Part shown: piece after piece, positions 51,256-59,982 of the stretch
How positions within the stretch are numbered: the stretch's first letter is position 1
How the letters are laid out: every line of letters begins with the position of its first letter
NCBI RefSeq assembly: GCF_015752205.1
Contig: NZ_JADOVG010000012.1
Span: 1 to 64,000 of the forward strand
Direction of reading: 5' to 3'
Length of the DNA stretch: 64,000 nucleotides
From: Polaromonas sp. CG_9.7
GTDB taxonomy: Bacteria; Pseudomonadota; Gammaproteobacteria; Burkholderiales; Burkholderiaceae_C
Translations under genes and position numbers: made by a program
Notes under the pieces: model-generated
Told to the model about the DNA's origin: nothing
Databases searched by the model: none
Seen by the model: the letters and a program-made list of their open reading frames with translations, nothing else

Positions 51256-53058
51256 TTACTTACCGCTGTCGCCGGCGAAGATATCCTTCTTGTGGGTGCC
51301 ACCCGGCACGAACAGCGTGCCGATCACCACCGTCATGACCGCAATCACGATCGCGTACCACAAGCCCGAGTAGATGTTGCCGGTCTGGGCAGAGATCGCA
51401 AAAGCGGTCGCTGGCATCAGTCCGCCAAACCAGCCATTACCGATGTGATACGGCAACGACAGGCCGGAGTAACGGATGCGGGTCGGGAACATTTCGACCA
51501 ACATCGCCGCAATCGGGCCGTAGACCATCGTTACCAGCAGGACCAGGTAGGTCAAGATAAGAATGATCGTCAACTTCTGTGCCGTGAAAATGTCGACAAA
51601 ATTCTGCGCCTTGGCGATGGTCGTGTTGTCGGCTGGCACCAGCGGGTAACCCGCCTTCTTCAGCGCGGCGTTCAGACTGCCGTCAAAGGTTGTCTTCGCC
51701 TTTTTCAGATCGTCGCCGGTCAGTTTGCCTGCGTCATAGGACTGGATCTCCGTTTCCCCAACCTTCACCATGGCCAAGGTGCCCGATGCGGCCCCTTCAA
51801 TGGTTTCGTAATTGACCGAAGTCCGCGCGAGCTGTGCCTTGGCGATGTCGCAAGACGATGTGAACTTCACCGTTCCGGTCGGGTTGAACTGGAACGAGCA
51901 GTCTTCTGCCGCTACCTTTACCGATACCGGGGTCTGGTGTGCGGCATAGATGGCTGGATTGGCCGTCTTGGTCAAAAAGCCGAACACCGGCAGGAAGGTG
52001 GCGGCGGCCAGCAGGCAGCCCGCCAGGATGATCGGCTTACGGCCGATACGGTCAGACAACGATCCAAAGAACAGGAAGCCCCCGGTACCCAGGATCAGCG
52101 ACCAGGCCACCATGACGTTGGCGGTGAAGCTGTCGATCTTGATCACGTTTTGCATGAAAAACAACGCGTAGAACTGACCGGTGTACCAGACCACGGCCTG
52201 ACCGGCGACCAGGCCAAACAAAGCGATGACCGCAATCTTGCCATTTTTCCAGTTGCCGAACGCTTCACTTAACGGTGCTTTGGAGGTGCGACCCTCTTCC
52301 TTCATCTTCTTGAAGGCGGGGCTCTCATTCATCTGCAGGCGGATATAGAGCGAGACCATCAGCAGGAAGATCGAGCCGATGAAGGGGACACGCCAACCCC
52401 AGGCGTTGAACGCCTTGACCATGGTCGGTGCGCCGTCGGCCATCAATACCGCGACGCCGTCTTTCATCAGAGGTACATCGGGGTAGTTGCCGTTGACGTA
52501 GCCTTGCACCGACAGAATCACGACCAGCGACAGCAGCAGGCCCAACGTTGCCGTGGTCTGAATGAAGGCCGTGAAGTAGCCGCGCTGGTTGGCCGGCGCG
52601 TGTTCGGCCACATAGATGGCTGCGCCACCGTACTCGCCGCCCAGGGCCAGACCTTGCGCCATCCGCAAGACGATCAGGATGATGGGCGCGGCCGTGCCGA
52701 TGCTTTCGTAGTTTGGCAGCACGCCGACCAGGAAGGTCGATACGCCCATGATGACGATGGTCATCAGGAAGGTGTATTTACGGCCGATCATGTCGCCCAG
52801 CATCCCGAATACCAGCGCGCCGAACGGGCGCACGATGAAGCCTGCAGCAAAGGCAAGCAGCGCAAACACGTTGCGTGTATTTTCGGGGAAAGCTGTGAAA
52901 AACTGCGCTCCGATGATCGCTGCCAGTGCACCGTAAAGGTAGAAGTCGTACCACTCGAAAATAGTACCCGCCGAAGAGGCCATGATGACCTTCTTCTCTT
53001 CGCGGGTCATTGGACGGGATCGCTCCCGCACATTCGTCACCGTGTCAGCTATCGCCAT
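51256..53058 (-). CDS. MHS-family MFS transporter with a large periplasmic loop (paralogue 2)
   Basis: Transporter of 600 residues, clearly homologous over its length to the one at 40-42 kb. It shares GTIFEWYDFYLYGALAAI, GMLGDMIGRKYTF, GLALGGEYGGAAIYVAEHAP and the loop motif CSFQFNPTGTVKFTSSC. The periplasmic loop between helices 9 and 10 (about 366-489) is again over 110 residues. A second insertion between helices 5 and 6 (QGYVNGNYPDVPLMKDG) is absent from paralogue 1. The ATG at 53058 is preferred because GGAG lies six bases upstream; an ATG four codons earlier is possible. Substrate unknown. Confidence 0.9.
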   Translation of the reverse strand: MAIADTVTNVRERSRPMTREEKKVIMASSAGTIFEWYDFYLYGALAAIIGAQFFTAFPENTRNVFALLAFAAGFIVRPFGALVFGMLGDMIGRKYTFLMTIVIMGVSTFLVGVLPNYESIGTAAPIILIVLRMAQGLALGGEYGGAAIYVAEHAPANQRGYFTAFIQTTATLGLLLSLVVILSVQGYVNGNYPDVPLMKDGVAVLMADGAPTMVKAFNAWGWRVPFIGSIFLLMVSLYIRLQMNESPAFKKMKEEGRTSKAPLSEAFGNWKNGKIAVIALFGLVAGQAVVWYTGQFYALFFMQNVIKIDSFTANVMVAWSLILGTGGFLFFGSLSDRIGRKPIILAGCLLAAATFLPVFGFLTKTANPAIYAAHQTPVSVKVAAEDCSFQFNPTGTVKFTSSCDIAKAQLARTSVNYETIEGAASGTLAMVKVGETEIQSYDAGKLTGDDLKKAKTTFDGSLNAALKKAGYPLVPADNTTIAKAQNFVDIFTAQKLTIILILTYLVLLVTMVYGPIAAMLVEMFPTRIRYSGLSLPYHIGNGWFGGLMPATAFAISAQTGNIYSGLWYAIVIAVMTVVIGTLFVPGGTHKKDIFAGDSGK

Positions 53059-53481
53059 TTTTTGCTCCATGTGTGTCCGGCAATTTGGCCGGACGGTTAT
53101 TTTCAGAAGTTAGCCTCTGGATCGCTTCGCTCGCTACGGGCGCAGGGCCCGGAGGCGATGTGATGTCACAGGCTTCCCACTACTTGCTGCTCTGCCCTTT
53201 TCTGCCCAAACCCGAACATCGACTGCCCTGGATGCCAGCCAGTCGATCCAGTGCAACACACACTATTTATTGTTGCTTTTTGCTCTGCTGGCGCGACTGT
53301 GTAGGAGGTTTCTTACGCCAAAATTGCAGACTTGGAGCCATCACGTCAATAGCAGGGTAAGCCCCTAATAAATAACGGACTGTCCGAGGCGAAGTTTTCA
53401 AAAGTGACGCATTTGACCGGGAAATGCCTGTACGGAAATGGGCTGGCAAGGCTGGGTGTTGCGGCAACATCCGGCCAAATT
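53059..53481. other. Spacer without recognised gene
   Basis: About 420 bp between the kinase gene and the MHS transporter. Short frames here show no coding character. It probably holds the transporter promoter; no clear -35/-10 pair or repeat was recognised. Confidence 0.55.
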
Positions 53482-54915
53482 TCACACTCGCGCCATACCT
53501 TCGCGCCGTTCGGGCACCCGGATCACCGTCACCGAACAATGCGCCTCGGCCACCACCTGCGTCGAAATAGATCCCAGGTAGCGGCGCGCCGTCGAATGGC
53601 CGCCCGCGCCCAGCAGGATATGGCTGACGTGGTTCGCCGTGGCATAGTCAATGATCACCGGCCCCGGATCAGGCCCCGCCAGCACGGCAAAGGTCAACCG
53701 GTCCTCCGGCAGATCAATCCCTGCGGCCCAGGCCCTCAGCGCCACAAGCCGCACCACATGCAGGTTATTGCCCGCCTCGTCCGTGGCCTGATCTATGCCG
53801 ATACGGGCGGTCTTCAGGACGTTGACACAAGCAATCCGTGCATCCGGCTGGGTCAACAGCATGCGCTGGACCGAGTCGCGAAGGATTTCAGCCAGCCGCT
53901 CGCCCTCGGGGGAAAAATCCACCGCCACGCAAATGATCGGCACCGAAGCGAGATGAAGCGCCACTGAAACTGGCGTCGTGAACCGCTGTATCTTGCGCAT
54001 CACGCGCCAGCGGTGGAAAACAGTCAGCCGGCTGTCTGGTAGGGTCTTCATCCCCCGTGGTGTCAGCTTGACCTGCAGCGGATACGCCAGATCGAACGCC
54101 ATCTGCGCGGCTGTTTGGTAACGGTGCATCGGGTCCACCTCCAACGCGCGCAGGATGATCTCCTGCAGCCACTCTGGAACCTCGGGTCGCAGGGCACGCG
54201 GCGGCACCGGGTCGCGCCACAGGCGTTTGCGCACCCCTTTCAACTTTTCAGGCATGCCGAATGGCAACTTTCCAGTGGCCAGCTCATAGACCATCGCGCC
54301 CAGAGCAAATAAATCCGACCTAAGGTCATCACGGCAACGCAGATACTGCTCGGGCGCGATGTAAGGGAAGGTTCCCATCGGGATGGAAAATTCCTCAGCC
54401 AGGAGGTCCGGCAATTGATCATGGCGACTGAGGCCAAAGTCAATCAGCACCGTTTCACCGCCCGACGCCTGAGAAACCGGTCGTTGCATTAAATTTTCTG
54501 GTTTCAGGTCCAGATGGATCACATGCTGGCGGTGCAGTTCGGCCACTGCCTGCACCATTTGAGCAGCAATTTCCATCACGTCAGACAGCGGCAGGGGCGC
54601 ATGCTTGAACACGCCAAGCAACGACCCCCCTTCGATCTTTTCGGCCACGATATAAGGCATCGCCGAAAAATCGCCCACGCCCACCACCCGGGGCACATGG
54701 GGCCCGGACAGACGCGGCATGATCATCTGCTCCACCTCGAAGCCCACGATGGCGGGGCCGTCATAGCCGTCCATGATGATCGGGACCTTCATCACCATGG
54801 AGGTGGGATGGTCGGGGTGCGTCACCTCCCAGATCGTGGCGAAGGCGCCTTGATGCAGTTTTTCGCCCAGGCGAAAACCATCGATCGCCATTCCAGGATG
54901 CGGCAGTACCGGCAT
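53482..54915 (-). CDS. Serine/threonine protein kinase fused to a universal stress protein domain
   Basis: Cytosolic protein of 477 residues. The N-terminal eukaryotic-like kinase has a glycine loop (GEKLHQGAFATIWEV), K43, catalytic loop HLDLKPEN (134-141, with L in place of the usual R), DFG at 159-161 and the APE motif (IAPEQ). After a basic linker, residues from about 328 form a UspA domain (VPIICVAVDFSPEGE, then HILLGAGGHSTARRYLGSIS and VTVIRVP), whose G-x-x-G-x-x-x-R-x-x-x-G-S pattern suggests ATP binding. One base separates it from the upstream phosphoesterase gene, so a kinase/phosphatase pair is likely. Confidence 0.93.
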   Translation of the reverse strand: MPVLPHPGMAIDGFRLGEKLHQGAFATIWEVTHPDHPTSMVMKVPIIMDGYDGPAIVGFEVEQMIMPRLSGPHVPRVVGVGDFSAMPYIVAEKIEGGSLLGVFKHAPLPLSDVMEIAAQMVQAVAELHRQHVIHLDLKPENLMQRPVSQASGGETVLIDFGLSRHDQLPDLLAEEFSIPMGTFPYIAPEQYLRCRDDLRSDLFALGAMVYELATGKLPFGMPEKLKGVRKRLWRDPVPPRALRPEVPEWLQEIILRALEVDPMHRYQTAAQMAFDLAYPLQVKLTPRGMKTLPDSRLTVFHRWRVMRKIQRFTTPVSVALHLASVPIICVAVDFSPEGERLAEILRDSVQRMLLTQPDARIACVNVLKTARIGIDQATDEAGNNLHVVRLVALRAWAAGIDLPEDRLTFAVLAGPDPGPVIIDYATANHVSHILLGAGGHSTARRYLGSISTQVVAEAHCSVTVIRVPERREGMARV

Positions 54916-54916
54916 C

Positions 54917-55657
54917 TCATTTACCTTTCATCAAGCGACGCGCCAGTTCTTCGGGCAGTCCGGCCACCCGCATTTTCTGAACCGTTTTCGCCGTGTCATA
55001 CGGCGTTCGGCGAAAGGTCAGCTCATTGGTTCCAGTGTCCAGCAGCGCATAACCTGCCTGCGCCGTCCCGTCGCGCGGCTGGCCCACCGCACCCACCACC
55101 GCCAGCCAGCGGCGCGAGCGAACCAGAGGAATCGGCGTGGCCATGCGGAACGAATGCACCCGCACCACGCCGCCCACGTTGCTACTGGCCAGCAGGGGCA
55201 CATGCACATGCCCGCACAGGATGATTCGCGCTTCGCAAGACCGGAACGATCCCCGGGCCATGCTGGCCGATGTCACATAGATCCACGCCCCCGGATCATT
55301 GGCCGAGGCGTGAACAAAAAGCACATCCCCTGTCGTTGCCATCAAGGGCAAGCCTGCCAGAAACGTCCGGTGCGCGTCGGTCAGCTGGGCCTTGGTCCAG
55401 ACCATCGCCCGTCTGGCATTGGCGCTCAACGATTCGACCCCACCTGCGGCCGCGCTGTCATGGTTGCCCCGGATGCAGACGGCCCCTGCCGCCACCAGAC
55501 CGGCGGTCTTGTCAACGCACCATTCGGGGTCAGGGCCGTAACCCACCACATCGCCCAGAAGCACGATCCGGTCCACCCCGCGCGCGGCTGCATCGGCCAG
55601 AACAGCCTCAAACGCCTCCCGGTTGGCGTGGATATCGGTCAGAACGGCAAACCTCAT
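54917..55657 (-). CDS. Calcineurin-like metallophosphoesterase
   Basis: Protein of 246 residues with the dinuclear metal motifs in order: DIHAN (D8, H10), GDVVGYG, GNHD, and GHVHVP. This is the YfcE/PrpE-like type, which includes protein serine/threonine phosphatases. The ATG at 55657 has GGGAGGAG upstream; the longer frame is rejected. It is the first gene of a two-gene operon with the kinase-UspA fusion, so it could reverse the kinase's action. Substrate not shown. Confidence 0.9.
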   Translation of the reverse strand: MRFAVLTDIHANREAFEAVLADAAARGVDRIVLLGDVVGYGPDPEWCVDKTAGLVAAGAVCIRGNHDSAAAGGVESLSANARRAMVWTKAQLTDAHRTFLAGLPLMATTGDVLFVHASANDPGAWIYVTSASMARGSFRSCEARIILCGHVHVPLLASSNVGGVVRVHSFRMATPIPLVRSRRWLAVVGAVGQPRDGTAQAGYALLDTGTNELTFRRTPYDTAKTVQKMRVAGLPEELARRLMKGK

Positions 55658-56267
55658 CGGAACTCCTCCCAAGACGCAGCGCGGATCTTCCTGCAAACGC
55701 CCCAACCCTGCCATGTGGCGGATCAAGCTGGCACATAGTCAAAAATATCTCAACAATCATCACAACACCACGCCCTTTTAACGCCTTAATTCCGCTGGGG
55801 AGTGGCGCCTGCAGGAGTCAAAATCGGTGCTGACTGACGTGGTCTCGGTGCTCCACCGTGAGCACTCAGCGTCAGGTATGGAGTATGCAGCGTGTCCATG
55901 GGGAATTCCAAAATGGGGTCGCCCTCAAACGTGTCCAGGCCCAAGGACACCACCAGCGCCGGCAGCCCAAAGTCGGCCACACCCTGCAAGGCGGCGTGCC
56001 AGACTTTAAAACCCGTACTGCGCAGCAAGATGACGGATGACGGCCAGACCGATTCCCTGCACGCTGGCCATGAGCTGCTACGCCGACCTGGAGGTGTTGA
56101 CCATCGACGAGTATGGGGGTTAGCGATGGGACCTCAAGGGAAAACACCCAGACACACTTCTCACAGCAAAAAGCGCTTTGCCTGTGTGTCCCTGGCCCAT
56201 CAACAGCGCGTGCCGCCCCCCATGGCCACCCTGTCAAAGGCCGGCCATGGGAAGGGGGGCGGCGACA
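55658..56267. other. Gene-poor spacer containing a deacetylase relic
   Basis: 610 bp. The left part is the likely promoter region of the phosphoesterase-kinase operon. The middle carries a short remnant of a deacetylase gene. On the plus strand near 56056-56121 a frame ends CTLAMSCYADLEVLTIDEYG, which may be another gene tail but is not recognised. Confidence 0.55.
55855..56028 (-). pseudogene. Fragment of a histone-deacetylase-family gene (acetylpolyamine amidohydrolase type)
   Basis: On the minus strand WHAALQGVADFGLPALVVSLGLDTFEGDPI(L)EF is preserved. The ALVVSLGxDTFxxDPI segment is a hallmark of the HDAC/AphA superfamily and includes a zinc-ligand aspartate. Only about 35 residues of a roughly 340-residue family are left, with no start and no C-terminus, so it is a relic. 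Both flanks are unrelated. Confidence 0.65.
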
Positions 56268-57017
56268 TCAAGCCTGCAAGGCCTGCATGCGCTGCGCAAT
56301 GAGGCGCCAAGCGGCGCGCTTGCCGTCGTCATTGGCGCTGCTCCAGCCGGCGATTTCGTTGCGCGTGCGAAAGCAGCCTTCACACAGGTCCGTCCGGGCG
56401 TTCATGCGGCAAATTGAAATGCAGGGCGAGGGGATATCGGCAGCCGTGTCCACGGTACGCAAGCGCAAGGTGACCAGGGAGATGGCGCGCGCCAGCGCCT
56501 GTTGCTGCTCGTCGGTGTCCACCGCCAGATCCACCACGGGCGCATCGGTCAAGCGCTGAAGCGCCTGCGGCGAGAGCCTGAACACCGCATGCGGATGGCC
56601 AGCCGCCGCCCAGAGTTCGTCAAAACGGAACAACGACTGGTCGATCAGCACCAGCACCGGTGTGGCGTGAGCCAGCGGTGCCACGCCGCCAATCGAAAAG
56701 CCGGTACTTGCCTTCACAAATGCCGCATCGGCCCGGCCCAGCCGCTTGCCATCGCAGACCAGGGCTTCGACTTTTTTCTCGTCCACACGCTGGTCGCCGG
56801 AGGTCACCACCAGCACGGCGGCATCGTCCTGCTTGCGGCGAAACACAATGCTTTTGGCAATCTGGCCAACCGACACACCCAGCGCATCGGCCGCCTGTTG
56901 CGCGGTTCGGGCAGCGTCGTTCAGCATGACAGGGGCGTGCGCATGTCCGCTGGCCAGAAGCACTGCAGCCACGCGTTGAACGCCTTCGGGCAAGGTCAGG
57001 ATTTCGGCGCCGCACAT
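56268..57017 (-). CDS. YbaK/EbsC-type editing domain fused to a DUF1289 cysteine motif
   Basis: Protein of 249 residues. Residues 1-165 form a YbaK/ProX-like domain (IAKSIVFRRKQDDAAVLVVTSGDQRVD, then TGFSIGGVAPLAH), which deacylates mischarged tRNAs. Residues about 195-245 carry the DUF1289 pattern C-x3-C-R-M-N-x5-C-x-G-C-x-R-T-x-x-E-I-x-x-W, a likely metal site found mostly in separate small proteins. The start (MCGAEIL) overlaps the HMG-CoA lyase stop by one base. A longer frame read through the lyase gene is rejected. Confidence 0.88.
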   Translation of the reverse strand: MCGAEILTLPEGVQRVAAVLLASGHAHAPVMLNDAARTAQQAADALGVSVGQIAKSIVFRRKQDDAAVLVVTSGDQRVDEKKVEALVCDGKRLGRADAAFVKASTGFSIGGVAPLAHATPVLVLIDQSLFRFDELWAAAGHPHAVFRLSPQALQRLTDAPVVDLAVDTDEQQQALARAISLVTLRLRTVDTAADIPSPCISICRMNARTDLCEGCFRTRNEIAGWSSANDDGKRAAWRLIAQRMQALQA

Positions 57018-57928
57018 CACAAAGCCGCCCGCATGTTCAATAAGGCCGTACCGGCACGCGAGCCGGATTTCCGGCCGAGAAAATCGCTGATGAACTGGCC
57101 GGCGTCGATTAGCTTGTCCAGGTCGATGCCGGTGGCTATGCCCAGGCCATGCAGCAAATAGACCACGTCTTCGCTGGCCACGTTGCCGGTCGCGCCCTTG
57201 GCATAAGGGCAGCCGCCCAGACCCGCCACCGACGTGTCGAACTGCCACACGCCCATTTCCAGGCTCGCCAGGGTGTTGGCCAGGGCCTGGCCATAGGTGT
57301 CGTGGAAATGCCCGGATATGTCGTCGATGTCGAAGTGGCGCAGGGTTGCTTCGAGTGCGCGCTGCACCTTGAGAGGCGTGCCTACGCCAATGGTGTCGGC
57401 GACGCCAACATGCTGCACACCAATGCCCTTCATCAGGCGCGCCAGCATTTCCACCCGCTCTGGCGCTATCTCGCCCTCGTACGGGCAGCCCACGGTGCAC
57501 GACATCGCGCCCCGCACATGGATGCCGCGGGCTCGTGCGGCCTCCACCACCGGTCGGAAACGCTCGATGCTGTCGGCAATCGAGCAGTTGATGTTGCGCT
57601 GGCTGAACGCCTCGCTGGCGGCGCCAAACACCACAATCTCGTCGGGGTGCGAGTCCAGCGACGCTTCGAAGCCCTGGAGGTTGGGCGTCAGCACCGAATA
57701 GCACACGCCCGGCTGGCGCTGGATGCCGGCCATCACCTCGGCGTTGTCGGCCATCTGGGGCACCCATTTGGGCGACACGAAGCTGGTGACTTCAATGTTT
57801 TTCAAACCCGCCTCCTGCAGGCGGTGAACCAGTTCGATCTTGATGGCGGCGGGCACCGGCTGCTTTTCATTTTGCAAGCCGTCGCGCGGGCCGACATCGA
57901 CGAGTTTGACGTGGGCAGGGAGTTTCAT
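57017..57928 (-). CDS. Hydroxymethylglutaryl-CoA lyase
   Basis: DRE-TIM metallolyase of 303 residues that splits HMG-CoA into acetyl-CoA and acetoacetate, the last step of leucine breakdown. Motifs: VDVGPRDGLQNEKQ at the N-terminus, EVTSFVSPKWVPQMAD, HFHDTYGQALAN with metal-ligand histidines, and the catalytic-cysteine loop AGLGGCPYAKGATGN. ATG at 57928 chosen. The carboxylase gene at the right edge is its probable pathway partner. It is coupled to the YbaK-DUF1289 gene downstream. Confidence 0.95.
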   Translation of the reverse strand: MKLPAHVKLVDVGPRDGLQNEKQPVPAAIKIELVHRLQEAGLKNIEVTSFVSPKWVPQMADNAEVMAGIQRQPGVCYSVLTPNLQGFEASLDSHPDEIVVFGAASEAFSQRNINCSIADSIERFRPVVEAARARGIHVRGAMSCTVGCPYEGEIAPERVEMLARLMKGIGVQHVGVADTIGVGTPLKVQRALEATLRHFDIDDISGHFHDTYGQALANTLASLEMGVWQFDTSVAGLGGCPYAKGATGNVASEDVVYLLHGLGIATGIDLDKLIDAGQFISDFLGRKSGSRAGTALLNMRAAL

Positions 57929-58047
57929 GGACAGAGGATTCCTTCTGGGCTCAAGTATCTCAAAAACCGGGGCCGCGATTAACGCCACCGGCGTATTCGG
58001 GACAGACGGCAGGGTCAGCAAAGCGTTTTCATGACCATCAAACCGGC

Positions 58048-59880
58048 TCAGCCAGGAAGCTGGTAGCGCAATTGCAGGTGTTGCCTGAAGCGCTTGATGA
58101 TGATTAACGAGTCTTTCAGCAAGTCACGGTCCAGCGTGCCAAGGCTGGAAAAATGCGACAGGTTGTCAAGCGGTTGCTCCAGCTGTTTTTGCCGAAGATT
58201 GCTTTTAAGCTTCATGCTCATCAGGAAATGCAGTGCGTCAATCAGGTCGCGGGCCAGATCGGACGGAATATGCTTTCGGCTCACCAGCACCTGCAGCCGG
58301 GCCGTCGTGCCCACCTCGTCAAGCCGATGCTCCAGCGCCAGGGAACGTACGCCATGCACGATGGGAAACGTGCCAAGCTTCTTGAGATCGAACACCTGCT
58401 CTTCCCGCCCGCGCAGCGTGGCAAGGCGCACCCACCAACCGGGAGGTTCGCTGAACTGGTCAATAGCAGCTGCAAAACGGGCAAAAAATGCATCGCTGCC
58501 TGCCATGATGCGATGCGCGTAATCCCGGGCCTGCCGGAGCAGCGACGCGTCACCAGCAACGGCCCGGGCATCCATGAAGATCGCCAGATTCATCGGCCCG
58601 TCCGCATCGGTGCCATAAAGCCATTCCAAAAGACTGTTTTGAAAACCGGCCAGCGGCTGGCACCACAGCGGATTGGTCACCATGATGTTGCCCGGACACA
58701 GCGGGTAGCCAAACTCCGTCAACGCCTGGTTGAAACGCTGCACGCTCTGCTGAAGTTCGGCGCACACAAAGCCGTCGCGCAGCAGCAGGGCATTGTCCTG
58801 GTCTGTCTTGAGGATCTGCTCGCCACGCCCTTCGCTGCCCATCACGATCAGGCAGCTGTTGGCGACCAGCTCGGCCGGTGCGACAAACGACCACAGGCGG
58901 GCAAAAATCTGCTGATTTAGCTCGCTCACCAGGCTGGAAATCAATTCAACCCGGGCACCTCCGCTGTGAAGCAACGCAATCAGGCCATCCATTTGCAAGG
59001 CTGCCGTGCGGAGTTCCGAACTACAAGCGGCCTGCTCCACCTGCAGTGCAATCAGGTGTGAATGGTTGGATACAAAGCTCATCAGGTCAAGCTGGCTCAA
59101 CACGCCCAAAATAGCATCGCCTTCGCGCACCAGCACGCGATGCACACGGTGACGAATCATCGCCAGCAGCGCTTCCGACAGCTCGGCGCCGGCCTGAACC
59201 GAGACCAGCGAGAACTGCGTGACCTCGCGAACCGCCAGTTCATGCGGCCGCACGGGCCGAAGCAAGGCATCGCGCAAATCGGTGGTGGTGAACATGCCGA
59301 TGCGCTCCACGCCGTCCTGCGTGTCACGCACCAGCGCATTGCCCAGCCCCTGCGCCGACAGCAGGCGGCAGACCGACACCAAATCGAGGGCGCCATCGAC
59401 AAAAAATGGCTTGCGGATGTAGGCATCGCGCACACGCACCATCATGAGTGACAGCAATTCACGGCTATTTCGATTTTCTGATGCAGCCGAAAGCCGCTTC
59501 GACAGGTCGGCAAACACCAGCGCGCTGAACAGCGCGTTGCCTGAAATCAGCGCACGCGCCGTGGCACCGGGCAGTTGCCAGGCCTGCACGTCGTCCAGCG
59601 CCTGCAGCACGCCGCTGGCGCGGCCAGCCATCACCGCGCGAAAGGCAAAAAAATCAGGTGGCGTGTAGACCGCGACGACCTCTCCCGCTTCCATCTGCTG
59701 CACATGGCCCTTGAACAGCACGTACACATGGGCCGGTTCCATGTCAGGGGTCAAAATCACCGTATCTTTCGCAAAAGACACCCGGCGCAAGCTTCCCCGC
59801 ACCAGCGCCTGCTGCTCCGGGTTCAGGCAGTCAAAAGGCGGCGCATCAAAAGAAAAGGGGTCTGAAAAATGATCCGGCAC
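58048..59880 (-). CDS. cNMP-binding/CBS/DUF294 nucleotidyltransferase-like signalling protein
   Basis: Cytosolic protein of about 610 residues. An N-terminal cyclic-nucleotide-binding-like barrel (about 20-125) is followed by a CBS pair (about 150-275; VRDAYIRKPFFV and VREVTQFSLVSV). A DUF294 nucleotidyltransferase domain comes next, with the GlnD-like motif MGSEGRGEQILKTDQDNALL, and then a DUF294 C-terminal domain. The start is probably the GTG at 59880. Such proteins are known as neighbours of acetate permeases and DnaQ-type exonucleases. It lies downstream of actP behind a terminator, so it is at least partly separate. Confidence 0.88.
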   Translation of the reverse strand: MPDHFSDPFSFDAPPFDCLNPEQQALVRGSLRRVSFAKDTVILTPDMEPAHVYVLFKGHVQQMEAGEVVAVYTPPDFFAFRAVMAGRASGVLQALDDVQAWQLPGATARALISGNALFSALVFADLSKRLSAASENRNSRELLSLMMVRVRDAYIRKPFFVDGALDLVSVCRLLSAQGLGNALVRDTQDGVERIGMFTTTDLRDALLRPVRPHELAVREVTQFSLVSVQAGAELSEALLAMIRHRVHRVLVREGDAILGVLSQLDLMSFVSNHSHLIALQVEQAACSSELRTAALQMDGLIALLHSGGARVELISSLVSELNQQIFARLWSFVAPAELVANSCLIVMGSEGRGEQILKTDQDNALLLRDGFVCAELQQSVQRFNQALTEFGYPLCPGNIMVTNPLWCQPLAGFQNSLLEWLYGTDADGPMNLAIFMDARAVAGDASLLRQARDYAHRIMAGSDAFFARFAAAIDQFSEPPGWWVRLATLRGREEQVFDLKKLGTFPIVHGVRSLALEHRLDEVGTTARLQVLVSRKHIPSDLARDLIDALHFLMSMKLKSNLRQKQLEQPLDNLSHFSSLGTLDRDLLKDSLIIIKRFRQHLQLRYQLPG

Positions 59881-59894
59881 GGCGGGTTTCCCAT

Positions 59895-59930
59895 GAAAAA
59901 AGGACTGCAGGCAATGTTCCTGCAGTCCTT
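59895..59930 (-). terminator. Intrinsic terminator after actP
   Basis: On the minus strand AAGGACTGCAGG and CCTGCAGTCCTT pair around seven bases, followed by T6. It lies about 50 bases past the actP stop and overlaps the leader of the DUF294 gene. Confidence 0.9.
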
Positions 59931-59982
59931 CCAGATTATGGCAAGGTGGACCGAACGGCCCGCCTTGGTCAGGCAAACAACA

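Noticed and set aside
56268-57767. A 499-codon frame extending the YbaK gene upstream
   Set aside because: The first half is the HMG-CoA lyase gene read in the wrong frame. The lyase product is unmistakable.
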